Source: CAVRQM01 sp963732775 (GTDB lineage: Bacteria; Pseudomonadota; Alphaproteobacteria; Acetobacterales; Acetobacteraceae). Taken from it: a DNA stretch of 64,000 nt. Shown here piece after piece: positions 51,733 through 60,456 of this stretch. The translations under genes and the position numbers were made by a program. How positions within the stretch are numbered: position 1 is the stretch's first letter; each line of letters opens with the position of its first letter. Under the pieces are notes generated by a model that saw nothing but the letters and a program-made list of their open reading frames with translations, did not search any database and was not told the origin of the DNA. Location: the NCBI GenBank assembly GCA_963732775.1, contig CAVTAR010000001.1, positions 1,054,001-1,118,000 of the forward strand. Reading direction: 5' to 3'.

Positions 51733-52908
51733 TCAGGGATAGGTGGCGGTAGCGCCGACCAGCGGATAGGCCGCGCGGACCCGGCTTGCATCGGGCTCGA
51801 TCTGCAGTGTCCCGGTATCGTCGCCGCCCACGATGCGGCCGCTCCGCGTATAGCTGGCGAAGACGAAGGGCAGGCTGTAGCCGGTCAGGAAGTCGGGCCG
51901 GTCGAGCAGGCCGAAATGCAGGTGCGGGTTGGTGGAGTTGCCCGAGTTGCCGAGACGCCCGATCACCGCCCCCGCGGCGACGCGCTGGCCCACCGCGACT
52001 GCGACACTGCCCTTCTCCAGATGGGCATAGAAGGCATAGGCGCCCTCTGCTTGGCGGATCAGGAGGTAGTTGCCGCCAAAATCCTCGGGCTTGCGCAGCG
52101 TCGTGGCCGGCTGGAAGGGCATGCTCTCGTCTATGCCGTCGTGGCGCGCGACCACCGTGCCGGCGGCGACGGCAAGGACCGGTACGCCGAAGGAGGAGTA
52201 CTGCGCGTTGACCTTGCCGTCACCCTCGTAGAAGCGGCTGCCGTCGATGCGCACGAAGTCGATGGCGAAGGTCTCGGGCGTGCCGATCCGGGTGCCGGCG
52301 GCCACCCGCACGTTGCGGTGGGCGCTCGGGGTGCAGCAGCCGTTGATAGCCGCCCAGCCGGAGCCTCGCAGCGGCGGCTGGATGGTGATGGCGCGGACGG
52401 GCGAGACCGCCAGCTCCGGCCCCATGATCTCGTGGCTGCCGATGATCGCCGCCAGGTGGGGCGCGGCCTTCGGCACCGCATAGACGATCCGCTGCGACAG
52501 GTGCTGCGGCACCCGGCCCGCCGGCACAGCGAGGTCGATCTCCACAGCGACCGCGCCGGAGGCCGGGATGGCGGCAACCGTTGCCTGCTCCAGCACGCCC
52601 TGGGTCGCGGCGGCCAGTGTTGGGCCCTCCACGCGCCCGAGCACCGCGCCGTCGGGCCCGGTGATCTCGACCGCCGCGAGCGTGACGGGGCTGGCGAAGG
52701 CGTTGGTGATGAGCAGGTCGTATTCGACATGGTCGCGACCATTGTCGCCACGGACCACATGCGGCTGGTTCATCGGCGTGACGAGCAGCGCAGTGGCCGC
52801 GATGGCGAGGCGTTCGGCGGCGCCCGGCCGCATCGCCAGAAATGTCCAGCCGAGCAGGCGCGATAGCAGCAGAACGGAACGCTGCCTCTTGCCGGGCCTC
52901 GCCATCAT
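51733..52908 (-). CDS. M23 family metallopeptidase (LytM-like)
   Basis: 391 aa. A possible N-terminal membrane/signal segment (RLAIAATALLVTPMNQP) precedes a beta domain and then the peptidase. Zinc-ligand candidates are HRNVRVAAGTRIGTPETFAI with Asp in AIDFVRIDG, and HLHFG in NSGNSTNPHLHFGLLDRP; also YAFYAHLEKGSV. The 'hydrolase after CCTPSAHR' form is one variant of the family. Probably acts on cell-wall peptides in the periplasm. ATG at 52908 follows AGAGG. Confidence 0.82.
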   Translation of the reverse strand: MMARPGKRQRSVLLLSRLLGWTFLAMRPGAAERLAIAATALLVTPMNQPHVVRGDNGRDHVEYDLLITNAFASPVTLAAVEITGPDGAVLGRVEGPTLAAATQGVLEQATVAAIPASGAVAVEIDLAVPAGRVPQHLSQRIVYAVPKAAPHLAAIIGSHEIMGPELAVSPVRAITIQPPLRGSGWAAINGCCTPSAHRNVRVAAGTRIGTPETFAIDFVRIDGSRFYEGDGKVNAQYSSFGVPVLAVAAGTVVARHDGIDESMPFQPATTLRKPEDFGGNYLLIRQAEGAYAFYAHLEKGSVAVAVGQRVAAGAVIGRLGNSGNSTNPHLHFGLLDRPDFLTGYSLPFVFASYTRSGRIVGGDDTGTLQIEPDASRVRAAYPLVGATATYP

Positions 52909-53015
52909 CCTGAGCCTCTAGAACATCGCGCCCGATCTAGACGAAACCGGCCGCCGCAGCGAGCCACGGAACCCGCGCTATGAGGCTCAGTCAACCTCAA
53001 CCCACGGACCCCCCT

Positions 53016-53270
53016 ATGCACCTTTCCGTCGACCCGCTGATCGCCGCCGGCGTGGTGCTGGCGACCTTCGTCACCGATGCGCTCTACGTCATGTTCTCCG
53101 CCGCCGTCGTCGCCCGCCGCCCGGTCTCCGCGGCCAACTGGAGTGCGGCGTGGTATCTCGTCTCCTCGTTCGCGGTTATTAGTTACACCAGCAACCCCGT
53201 CTACGTGCTGTTCGCGGCGGTCGGCTCGTGGCTCGGCGCCTACGCCTCGATCACCTGGTTGCGGCGGTAG
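53016..53270 (+). CDS. Small membrane protein
   Basis: 84 aa from an ATG at 53016. Two or three membrane segments: LIAAGVVLATFVTDALYVMF, WYLVSSFAVISYTSNPVYVL and LFAAVGSWLGAYASITWL. It converges with the hydrolase gene, stops 4 bp apart. Unrecognised; the start is uncertain. Confidence 0.6.
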   Translation: MHLSVDPLIAAGVVLATFVTDALYVMFSAAVVARRPVSAANWSAAWYLVSSFAVISYTSNPVYVLFAAVGSWLGAYASITWLRR

Positions 53271-53274
53271 ACGC

Positions 53275-54861
53275 TCACCGCTGGGTCAGCGGGAACACCA
53301 CGGCGATGGCCCAGGCGAACGCCAGCGCGTTGGCCACGGCCCCCACCCACGGCACGCCGGTGCGCCGATACGCCCAGGTGCTGAACAGCCCATAGATGAT
53401 CAGGAACAGCAGGATCACCGGGACGATGATGATGAGGAAGAACAGCCGCCGCACGTCGAGCCCGATCGCCAGCGCCAGCGACAGCACGAAGCAGAGCTTG
53501 GTGAACGCGTACCCGCCCCACGCTGCCGCCGGGCCGCGCGTCGCGAACTCGTCGGCGAGGAAGTAGGGCAGGGTGCCCGCGAACACCGCCAGCACCAGCG
53601 GCACGCGCGGTGCGTTCGGCACGAACGAGGTCAGGAAAGCGTCGATCGGCGCGCCCAGCGCCCCGATGCTGTAGGCGGCAACGGCCAGCACCGCCACCAG
53701 CATCGGGCCGAGCGCGAGCCGCCCCGGCGCCGCCACGCCGCCCCGCGGGCGCAGCAGCCACCAGCACCCCGCCGTCAGCACGCCGTACAGCGCAAAATGC
53801 GCCGCCAGGTAGTCGCCGAGCAGGATCGGCAGGAAGTCGGTCGGCAGCCGAGACAGGATCAGCGGCGTCGCCACCGCCGGCAGCACCGCCGCTGGCAGCA
53901 GCCGCCCCCAGCGCAAGCCGCCGCCCCGTGGCACGGGTGCCACGCGCGGCAACAACCATGCGAGCGGCCAGCCGAGCGCCACGATGCCGAGGAACAGCAG
54001 CCCGAGCCACGGCCCGCGATGGTCGACGAAGCCGCCAGGCGGCCAGCCAAACGCCGCGTCGAGCCAGCCGCGCGCCTCGGTCATGCTGCGGACGCTGTAC
54101 AGCACGCCGATGTGCTCCACCCCGGGCGACAGCGAGAACCGGCGCGCGGTGCCGTCCTCGAAACGTCCCGCCGTGCTGCGCTCCGTGATGGCGCCGCCCA
54201 GGGCCGCCGTGCGCCGCGTCTCGGCGGTCAGCGGCGGCGGCTCCAGCGCGCCCGACATCGCCAGCAGGTTGCGCGGCAGGCTCGCCGTGGCACCGGGCGC
54301 GAACCCGGACACCGCGACGGTCGCCGCGATTTCGGGGTGCGCGATGGCGTAGCGGACAAGCACCTCCACGGCCATCGAGTGCCCGAGCAGCGCCGCCCGC
54401 CCGTCGGTCGCCGGCAGCGTGCGGGCGAAGTCGACTACCCGGCCCAGTGCGTCGAGCAGCGCCGCCGTGCGCGCGGCGTCGTTGACCAGACCGCCCGCCA
54501 GCGGAACGGGATTGCGACCATGGCCGGGGAAATCGAAGGTCACGGCCACCATGCCGTTGCGCGCCAGCGTGGTCGCGAACGGCTGCATCAGCTGCCGCGA
54601 GCCCGCGAACCCGTGCGCGATCACGACCACCGGCGCCGGGCGAGGCGGGCCGGACCGGAACACCGTTACCGGGATTTCGCCGACGCGGTAAGTCGTGACG
54701 GACAGCCCCGTGATCGCCTGGGCGAGCACGTGCAGCGCCAGCACGATCGCGGCCAGCGCGGCCACTGCAATCACGCCGCGCGCGAAAACGGCGAAAAACC
54801 GCGGCCGCCCCCTGGTTCGGTCGGGCGGGGCGCTGTTACGGTCGTCGCGTGGGGTCGGCAC
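53275..54861 (-). CDS. Alpha/beta hydrolase fused to a membrane domain
   Basis: Up to 528 aa. One membrane segment (VIAVAALAAIVLALHVLAQA) near the start, then an alpha/beta hydrolase domain: VVVIAHGFAGSRQLMQPFAT, VAVTFDFPGHGRNP, and nucleophile elbow GRAALLGHSMAVEVLVRYAI. From about residue 300 to the end there are six or more hydrophobic segments, e.g. WLGLLFLGIVALGWPLAWLL. The fused form is uncommon. The GTG start at 54861 would overlap possible crtI starts, so the true start may be a little inside. Divergent from crtI. Confidence 0.78.
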   Translation of the reverse strand: MPTPRDDRNSAPPDRTRGRPRFFAVFARGVIAVAALAAIVLALHVLAQAITGLSVTTYRVGEIPVTVFRSGPPRPAPVVVIAHGFAGSRQLMQPFATTLARNGMVAVTFDFPGHGRNPVPLAGGLVNDAARTAALLDALGRVVDFARTLPATDGRAALLGHSMAVEVLVRYAIAHPEIAATVAVSGFAPGATASLPRNLLAMSGALEPPPLTAETRRTAALGGAITERSTAGRFEDGTARRFSLSPGVEHIGVLYSVRSMTEARGWLDAAFGWPPGGFVDHRGPWLGLLFLGIVALGWPLAWLLPRVAPVPRGGGLRWGRLLPAAVLPAVATPLILSRLPTDFLPILLGDYLAAHFALYGVLTAGCWWLLRPRGGVAAPGRLALGPMLVAVLAVAAYSIGALGAPIDAFLTSFVPNAPRVPLVLAVFAGTLPYFLADEFATRGPAAAWGGYAFTKLCFVLSLALAIGLDVRRLFFLIIIVPVILLFLIIYGLFSTWAYRRTGVPWVGAVANALAFAWAIAVVFPLTQR

Positions 54862-54881
54862 GAACGGAAACTGCGCTAACG

Positions 54882-56384
54882 GTGGGGCAAGCGCGCCCCC
54901 GGACCGGGCCGCCTCACGCGGTCGTGATCGGCAGCGGTTTCGGCGGCTTGGCCGCCGCCATCCGCCTCGGCGCGCGCGGGTATCGCGTCACCCTGCTGGA
55001 GAAGCTCGACGCGCCGGGCGGCCGCGCCTACGTGCACCGCCAGGACGGCTTCACCTTCGACGCCGGGCCCACCATCGTCACCGCCCCGTTCCTGCTGGAG
55101 GAGTTGTGGGCGCTGTGCGGCCGGCAACTGGCCGACGACGTGGAGCTGCGCCCCGTGTCGCCGTTCTACCGGATCCGCTTCGACGACGGTGCCACGTTCG
55201 ACTATTCCGGCGACCCGGAAGCCATGCGCGCCGAGATTAGAAAGTTTTCGCCGGCCGACGTCGCCGGCTATGAACGCTTTATGGCCGCGAGCGAGGCCAT
55301 TTTCCGCGTCGGCTTCGAGCGGCTCGGCCACGTGCCCTTCAGCCGCCTCGCGGACATGGCCCGCGTGGCCCCCGATCTCGTGCGACTGGAGAGCTTCCGC
55401 AGCGTCCATGGCCTGGTCGCGCGCCACGTCCGCGACCCGCGGCTGCGCGTGGTGCTCAGCTTCCATCCGCTGCTGGTGGGCGGCAACCCGTTTACGGCGA
55501 GTTCGATCTACGCTCTGATTGCGTTCCTCGAACGACGCTGGGGCGTGCACTTCGCAATGGGCGGCACCGGACGGCTGGTGGATGGAATGGTGCGGCTGAT
55601 CGAGGGGCAGGGCGGGGCCGTGCGCTGCGACGCCGAGGTGGCCGCGATCACCACCACGGCCGGGGCGGCGACCGGCGTGCGGCTCGCGTCGGGCGAGGTG
55701 ATGCGGTCGGACATCGTGGTCTCCAATGCCTGTTCCGCCTGGACCTATCGGCACCTGCTGGAGGGGCCGCGCCACCGCTGGACCGACCGCAGGATTGAGC
55801 GGGCACGCTACTCCATGAGCCTGTTCGTTTGGTATTTCGGCACCAGCCGCCAATACCCGGACGTGGCGCACCACACCATCCTGCTCGGCCCGCGCTACCG
55901 CGCATTGCTGCGCGACATCTTCTCCCGCCACGTGCTGGCCGACGATTTCTCGCTCTATCTGCACCGCCCGACGGCGACGGACCCGTCCCTGGCGCCGCCC
56001 GGCTGCGATGCCTTCTACGTGCTCTCCCCGGTGCCGCATCTGGCCAGCGGCACCGATTGGGCTACGGTCGGCGAGATCTATCGCCAGAAGATCGAGCAGG
56101 CGTTGTCGGACAGCTTGCTGCCCGGCCTGCGCGACGCCGTGGTGAGTTCGCGCTTCACCACCCCGCAGGACTTCCAGGACCGGCTGCTGTCGTTCCGGGG
56201 CGCCGCGTTCGGCCTAGAGCCGCGGCTGACGCAGAGCGCCTGGTTCCGCCCGCACAACGCGAGCGAGGAGGTGGCGCGGCTGTTCCTGGTGGGGGCCGGC
56301 ACCCATCCCGGCGCCGGCCTGCCGGGGGTGCTCTCGTCGGCCAGGGTGCTCGACAGCATCGTGCCGGACGCCGCCCTTGTTTGA
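54882..56384 (+). CDS. crtI: Phytoene desaturase CrtI
   Basis: About 500-aa FAD enzyme that introduces double bonds into phytoene. The dinucleotide-binding motif is HAVVIGSGFGGLAAAIRLGA, then YRVTLLEKLDAPGGRAYV and FTFDAGPTIVTAPFLLEELW. The C-terminal LFLVGAGTHPGAGLPGVLSS is the CrtI signature. Start chosen at the GTG at 54882; a GTG at 54849 would overlap the divergent gene. The stop overlaps the crtB TTG by 8 bp. Confidence 0.94.
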   Translation: MGQARPRTGPPHAVVIGSGFGGLAAAIRLGARGYRVTLLEKLDAPGGRAYVHRQDGFTFDAGPTIVTAPFLLEELWALCGRQLADDVELRPVSPFYRIRFDDGATFDYSGDPEAMRAEIRKFSPADVAGYERFMAASEAIFRVGFERLGHVPFSRLADMARVAPDLVRLESFRSVHGLVARHVRDPRLRVVLSFHPLLVGGNPFTASSIYALIAFLERRWGVHFAMGGTGRLVDGMVRLIEGQGGAVRCDAEVAAITTTAGAATGVRLASGEVMRSDIVVSNACSAWTYRHLLEGPRHRWTDRRIERARYSMSLFVWYFGTSRQYPDVAHHTILLGPRYRALLRDIFSRHVLADDFSLYLHRPTATDPSLAPPGCDAFYVLSPVPHLASGTDWATVGEIYRQKIEQALSDSLLPGLRDAVVSSRFTTPQDFQDRLLSFRGAAFGLEPRLTQSAWFRPHNASEEVARLFLVGAGTHPGAGLPGVLSSARVLDSIVPDAALV

Positions 56385-57522
56385 CGCCGCGACGCGCGCC
56401 CGCGACCACGCCAGGGCCGACCTCGCGGCGTGCCGCGCGCTGCTGCGCACCGGCTCGCGCACCTTCCACCTGGCCTCGCTGGTGTTGCCGCGCGAGGTGC
56501 GCGAGCCGGCTTCGGCGCTGTACGCGTTCTGCCGCGTGGCCGATGACGCGGTCGACGGGGGCGGCGGCGCAGCGGCGCTCGCCGAGCAGCGCCAACGGCT
56601 CCACCGCGCCTATTCCGGTCGGCCATACGCCACGCCGATCGACCGCGCGCTCGCCCAAGTGGTGCGCGCCTACTCGATCCCGCGCGAGCTGCCCGAGAGC
56701 TTGCTGGAAGGCTTCGCGTGGGACGCGCAGGGGCGGCGCTACGCCGACCTGCCGGCGCTGTATGCCTACGCCGCCCGCGTCGCCGGATCGGTGGGCGCGA
56801 TGATGGCGCTGCTGATGGGCGTGCGCGATGCCGCGCGGGTGGCGCGCGCGGTGGACCTGGGCGTGGCCATGCAGCTCTCCAACATCGCCCGGGACGTGGG
56901 CGAGGATGCGCGCGCCGGGCGGCTATACCTGCCGCTCGACTGGCTCGCCGAGGCCGGGGTCGAGCCGGAAGGCTTCCTGCGCGCGCCCGCGCACACGCCG
57001 GCGCTCGGCGCCGTCATCGCCCGGCTGCTCGAGGCGGCCGAGGCGTTGTATGCGCGCGCGGCCTCCGGAGTGCGGGCGCTGCCGCCGTCGTGTCGCCCCG
57101 GCATCGGCGCGGCCCGCCTGCTCTACGCCGAGATCGGCCGCGAGGTGGCGCGCCGCCAGTTCAATTCCGTATCGCGACGCGCCGTGGTGGGCGCCGGGCG
57201 GAAGCTCGCGACGCTCGCCCAGGCGCTGGCCGCGTCGCTCGCGTCGGGCGAGGCCGAGGCCATGCCGCCGCTTGCCGAGACCCGCTTCCTGGTGGAGGCG
57301 GTCCTCGCTGGCCCCCCGCCGCCGCGCCGCCCCGCGCCTGTGCGCAACACCAGCCTTGACGAGCACGTGGCCTGGATCGTCGACCTGTTCACCCAGCTGG
57401 ACGAGCGCCGTGCCGGACTGGTGCCCGCCGGCTTGGTGCCCGCCGGGTTGGTGCCGGCTGGATTGGTGCCCGTTGGATTGTTGCCCGCCAGCCTCGTCGA
57501 TGGCCTGGCGGAATCCTCGTGA
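56377..57522 (+). CDS. crtB: Phytoene synthase CrtB
   Basis: 381-aa prenyl synthase joining two geranylgeranyl diphosphates. The Asp-rich motifs are YAFCRVADDAVDGGGG near residue 48 and AMQLSNIARDVGEDARAGRL near residue 165; LPLDWLAEAGV also matches. The C-terminus ends with five tandem [A/G]LVPAG-like pentapeptides (57412-57489), an unusual addition. TTG start at 56377 inside crtI. Ends overlapping a small membrane protein gene. Confidence 0.94.
   Translation: MFDAATRARDHARADLAACRALLRTGSRTFHLASLVLPREVREPASALYAFCRVADDAVDGGGGAAALAEQRQRLHRAYSGRPYATPIDRALAQVVRAYSIPRELPESLLEGFAWDAQGRRYADLPALYAYAARVAGSVGAMMALLMGVRDAARVARAVDLGVAMQLSNIARDVGEDARAGRLYLPLDWLAEAGVEPEGFLRAPAHTPALGAVIARLLEAAEALYARAASGVRALPPSCRPGIGAARLLYAEIGREVARRQFNSVSRRAVVGAGRKLATLAQALAASLASGEAEAMPPLAETRFLVEAVLAGPPPPRRPAPVRNTSLDEHVAWIVDLFTQLDERRAGLVPAGLVPAGLVPAGLVPVGLLPASLVDGLAESS
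57412..57489 (+). repeat. 15-bp tandem repeat in the crtB 3' end
   Basis: Five imperfect 15-nt copies of the form GGCTTGGTGCCCGCC encode the pentapeptide GLVPA. Copies differ at a few bases; the run is in frame and ends near GLLPASLVDG. Copy number probably varies by slippage. Confidence 0.8.
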
Positions 57523-57674
57523 TCGGCCTGGTCGAGTTCGGCCTCACGGTCGGCGCAGTGGTGCTGTTCGGCGTGTGGCCGCTGTGGCGCGACAAGTGGC
57601 GCGAGGACCGGATGGTGCGAGGTGAAATGGCCCGAGACGGGGCGCGGCCCGGCCCGGCCGAGCCGCCGCGCTAG
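57519..57674 (+). CDS. 51-aa single-pass membrane protein after crtB
   Basis: A GTG at 57519 overlaps the crtB stop (GTGA). It begins MIGLVEFGLTVGAVVLFGVW, a clear membrane helix, followed by PLWRDKWREDRMVRGEMARD, a basic amphipathic tail, and ends with PGPAEPPR at the TAG 57672-57674. The overlap and the good hydrophobic start favour a real gene. No known family; similar small membrane proteins accompany carotenoid genes in phototrophs. Confidence 0.62.
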   Translation: MIGLVEFGLTVGAVVLFGVWPLWRDKWREDRMVRGEMARDGARPGPAEPPR

Positions 57675-57691
57675 AAGCCGCCGCGATCCTC

Positions 57692-59080
57692 ATGCCGGTG
57701 CGAGGTGAACGGCCCGCGCGGCGGGCCGCCGTCAGGGTGTCGCCCGGGCGGGCGCTGTTCATCCTTGACGCGCACACCTTCGCGGCCATGCGCGAGGGCG
57801 AGCCGCCAGCGGTCCCCTACAGCCACGATCGCAACGTGCTGCTGCTGGCCCATGTCGCCCTTGGGCGCGGCATGGAGGTCGCGGTCTGCTGCGGCCCCGA
57901 GGCGGCGCGCGCCGGCCAGGCCCGCGTGGTGTCGGCGGTGTATCCGCGCTGGGCGTTCGCCGCCACCCCGGCCGCGGCGGGGCCTTGCCAAATGGTGGCG
58001 TGCGCCGGCATCGAGGGGCTGGTGTTGCGCGACGTGTTCCCCGCGGCGAAGCTGGTCGGGATGCTGCCGGCGCTGCACATGTTCGAGGCCCCGGGCCTGC
58101 ACCCGCCGCGCGTCGCCCACGACTTCATCCGGGCGCTGCGCGATCAGGTCGACTTTGTCGTCACGCAGAACTCGCGGATGCGCGAGACGCTCGCCTTCCT
58201 GTGCCACTGGCTGGCCCGCTGGGAGCCGGGGGAGCGCATCATCGTGGCACCCCTCGGCCTGTCGCGCGCCATGGAGGGCGCGTTCAACATAAACTCGCCG
58301 GCCGCGCGCGCGACCCGTGCCGCGGCCCGCGCGCGGCTCGGCCTGGCACCGTCGGACGTGCTGGTCGTCAACGCGGGCGGCACCTGGAACTGGACTGATT
58401 GCGACACGTTCGTCGAGGCCGCCTGCCAGCATGCGCAGGCCGGCGGGCGGACGCGGGTGTACCTCTCCGGTCTCGCCCAGCCGGACAATCCCGAGCCGAA
58501 CCAGGTCCGCGACCGCATCCTGGCGCTGATGCGCGAGTACCCGGACTGCTTCGCCCAACAGGTCGGCGACGCGCGGGCGATCACCATCGAGCGCGACTGG
58601 GCGCAGGGCGGCCGCGACATCTGCCACTTCCTGCGCGCCGGCGACCTCGGCCTCAGCGTGAACAAGCCGGGCTTCGAGGGCTGGCAAAGCCATCGCGTGC
58701 GCGTGCTCGACTATCTTGGCGCCGGGCTGCCGCTGCTCTGCGCCGGCGACGACCTGCTGGCCCAGGCATTCTGCGATCCGCGCCTGCGCGCGCAGCCAGG
58801 CTCGGTCGAGAGCTACCGCGACGTCCTGCGCGCGCTGGAGGACGGGCGCCTCGCCGACCTGCGCACGCTCCGTCGCGATACCACGCGGCGCGCCCGCGCC
58901 GCACTCGACGGCGACGAGAGCTACGGTGCGGCACTCGACCACATCCTGGCCACCCCGCGCCGTGATGCCGCCGAAATCGCCGCCCTGCCGCCCGGCTTCC
59001 TCGATCGGATCGAGGCCCAGTCCGACGCCCGGCTGCGCGAGGAGGTGCGCGGCCGGCTAGGCGAGCTGCTGGGGCTTTGA
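57692..59080 (+). CDS. Glycosyltransferase (GT4-like), first of a pair
   Basis: 462 aa with no signal peptide. GT-B-like features: N-terminal ALFILDAHTFAAMREGEPPA, central VLVVNAGGTWNWTDCDTFVE near residue 223, late LRAGDLGLSVNKPGFEGWQS and HRVRVLDYLGAGLPLLC. The AGGTWNW form is known in a group of GT4 enzymes. It begins 17 bp after the small membrane protein gene. Donor and acceptor cannot be inferred; next to crtB, a carotenoid or a surface glycan are candidates. Confidence 0.82.
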   Translation: MPVRGERPARRAAVRVSPGRALFILDAHTFAAMREGEPPAVPYSHDRNVLLLAHVALGRGMEVAVCCGPEAARAGQARVVSAVYPRWAFAATPAAAGPCQMVACAGIEGLVLRDVFPAAKLVGMLPALHMFEAPGLHPPRVAHDFIRALRDQVDFVVTQNSRMRETLAFLCHWLARWEPGERIIVAPLGLSRAMEGAFNINSPAARATRAAARARLGLAPSDVLVVNAGGTWNWTDCDTFVEAACQHAQAGGRTRVYLSGLAQPDNPEPNQVRDRILALMREYPDCFAQQVGDARAITIERDWAQGGRDICHFLRAGDLGLSVNKPGFEGWQSHRVRVLDYLGAGLPLLCAGDDLLAQAFCDPRLRAQPGSVESYRDVLRALEDGRLADLRTLRRDTTRRARAALDGDESYGAALDHILATPRRDAAEIAALPPGFLDRIEAQSDARLREEVRGRLGELLGL

Positions 59081-60450
59081 CCGGCATCGCCCTCCTGTTC
59101 GACGACCACGCGGCAGGGCACTGGCGCGATGGCGAGCCGCCGCGCACCGCGTTCAGCCATGACCAGAACCTGTTCCAGATGGCTCACGAGGCGCTGCGCC
59201 TCGGCATGGCGGTGCATGTCTCGACCATCGGCGCCTACCTGCACGGCGGCCCGGCGATGCCGGTGCGCGCAATCTATCCGGCGTTGCGCATGGACGCGAG
59301 CGGGCCCGCGTTGCAGGCGCTCGACCCGGACATCCTCGCCTGCGTCCACCCGCAGGTGTTCGCCGGCGGCCAGTTGCCGCGCGCCAAGAAGCTGGGCGTG
59401 CACCCGGCGCTCTACTTCATCGAGATGCCGCACACGTACGGCGACGCGCAGACCCTGTTGCTGCTGCAGGCGGTGCGCTTCCACATCGACCACCTGGTGG
59501 TACAGAACGAGCGGATGCGCGAGCTCACCTGCGCCTTGTACGAATGGCTGTGCGGCTGGCGCGCGCGCGAGCGGGTGCACGTCGCCCCGCTCGGCATCGT
59601 GCCGGAGCAGCCGCTAGATCGGCGTGACCGCGTGGCGCTGCGGCGGGCGTACGGCCTCGGCGAGGGCGACGTCGCGATCCTCAACGGCGGCGGCATCTGG
59701 CGCTGGACCGCGTTCAACGAGTTCTTGCGCGGCTTTTGCCAGGCAGTGCGAGAGGGCGCCGGCAACCTGCATCTGTTGCTGGCCGGGTTCCGTCAGCATG
59801 AGAACACGGACCACGCCGACTATATCGCCGAGACGCTGGCCATCCTGCGCGAGCACGCGGACCTGGTCGGCCCGCCGGCCGCCCGCGCCTTTCTCGGCCT
59901 GTCGCCCGCCCGGGCCCGTTCGTCTCAAGCGAAGGCGCGCATCCATGTCGAGCCGGACTGGGCCGAGGCGAGCCGGCGACTGCCCGAGTTGCTGAGCCTC
60001 GCCGATCTCGGCCTCAGCGTCAGCGGCGACACGCTGGAGAACTGGCAGTCGCACCGGGTCCGCTGCCTCGACTACGTCCGCTACGGCCTGCCGATCATCG
60101 CTACGCCGGGCGACCTGTTCTCGGAGCGCACCGCGCGCGAGATCACGATGCTGGCGCCGGGGCGCGATCCGGGCGCGTTCGCCGCGTTGCTGCACCGCAT
60201 CGCCCGCGGCGAGTTCGCGCACCTGCGCCATGGCGGCGGGCTGCACGCCGGCATGGAGGCGGTGCGCGACCGGCTGGACAGCCGCTCCGGCTTCGGCCGG
60301 CTGCTGCTGCAGGTGGAGGCGATGCCGCGCCGTACGGTGGGGGCGGGCGACGAGAGCCTGCTCGAATACGCCTGGCGCCGGCGTCGCGCCGAGCGGGCGG
60401 GGCAGGTGCTGGACAACCTGGCCGAGGCCGCGTTCCGGCTCGGCCGCTGA
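59077..60450 (+). CDS. Glycosyltransferase (GT4-like), second of a pair
   Basis: 457 aa from a TTG overlapping the first enzyme's stop. It is a paralogue: GIALLFDDHAAGHWRDGEPP, ILNGGGIWRWTAFNEFLRGF and SLADLGLSVSGDTLENWQS then HRVRCLDYVRYGLPIIATPG line up with the first. The two were likely born by duplication and now differ in much of the acceptor half. Co-translated with the first and followed 6 bp later by a sulfotransferase. Confidence 0.82.
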   Translation: MTGIALLFDDHAAGHWRDGEPPRTAFSHDQNLFQMAHEALRLGMAVHVSTIGAYLHGGPAMPVRAIYPALRMDASGPALQALDPDILACVHPQVFAGGQLPRAKKLGVHPALYFIEMPHTYGDAQTLLLLQAVRFHIDHLVVQNERMRELTCALYEWLCGWRARERVHVAPLGIVPEQPLDRRDRVALRRAYGLGEGDVAILNGGGIWRWTAFNEFLRGFCQAVREGAGNLHLLLAGFRQHENTDHADYIAETLAILREHADLVGPPAARAFLGLSPARARSSQAKARIHVEPDWAEASRRLPELLSLADLGLSVSGDTLENWQSHRVRCLDYVRYGLPIIATPGDLFSERTAREITMLAPGRDPGAFAALLHRIARGEFAHLRHGGGLHAGMEAVRDRLDSRSGFGRLLLQVEAMPRRTVGAGDESLLEYAWRRRRAERAGQVLDNLAEAAFRLGR

Positions 60451-60456
60451 CCGGCC

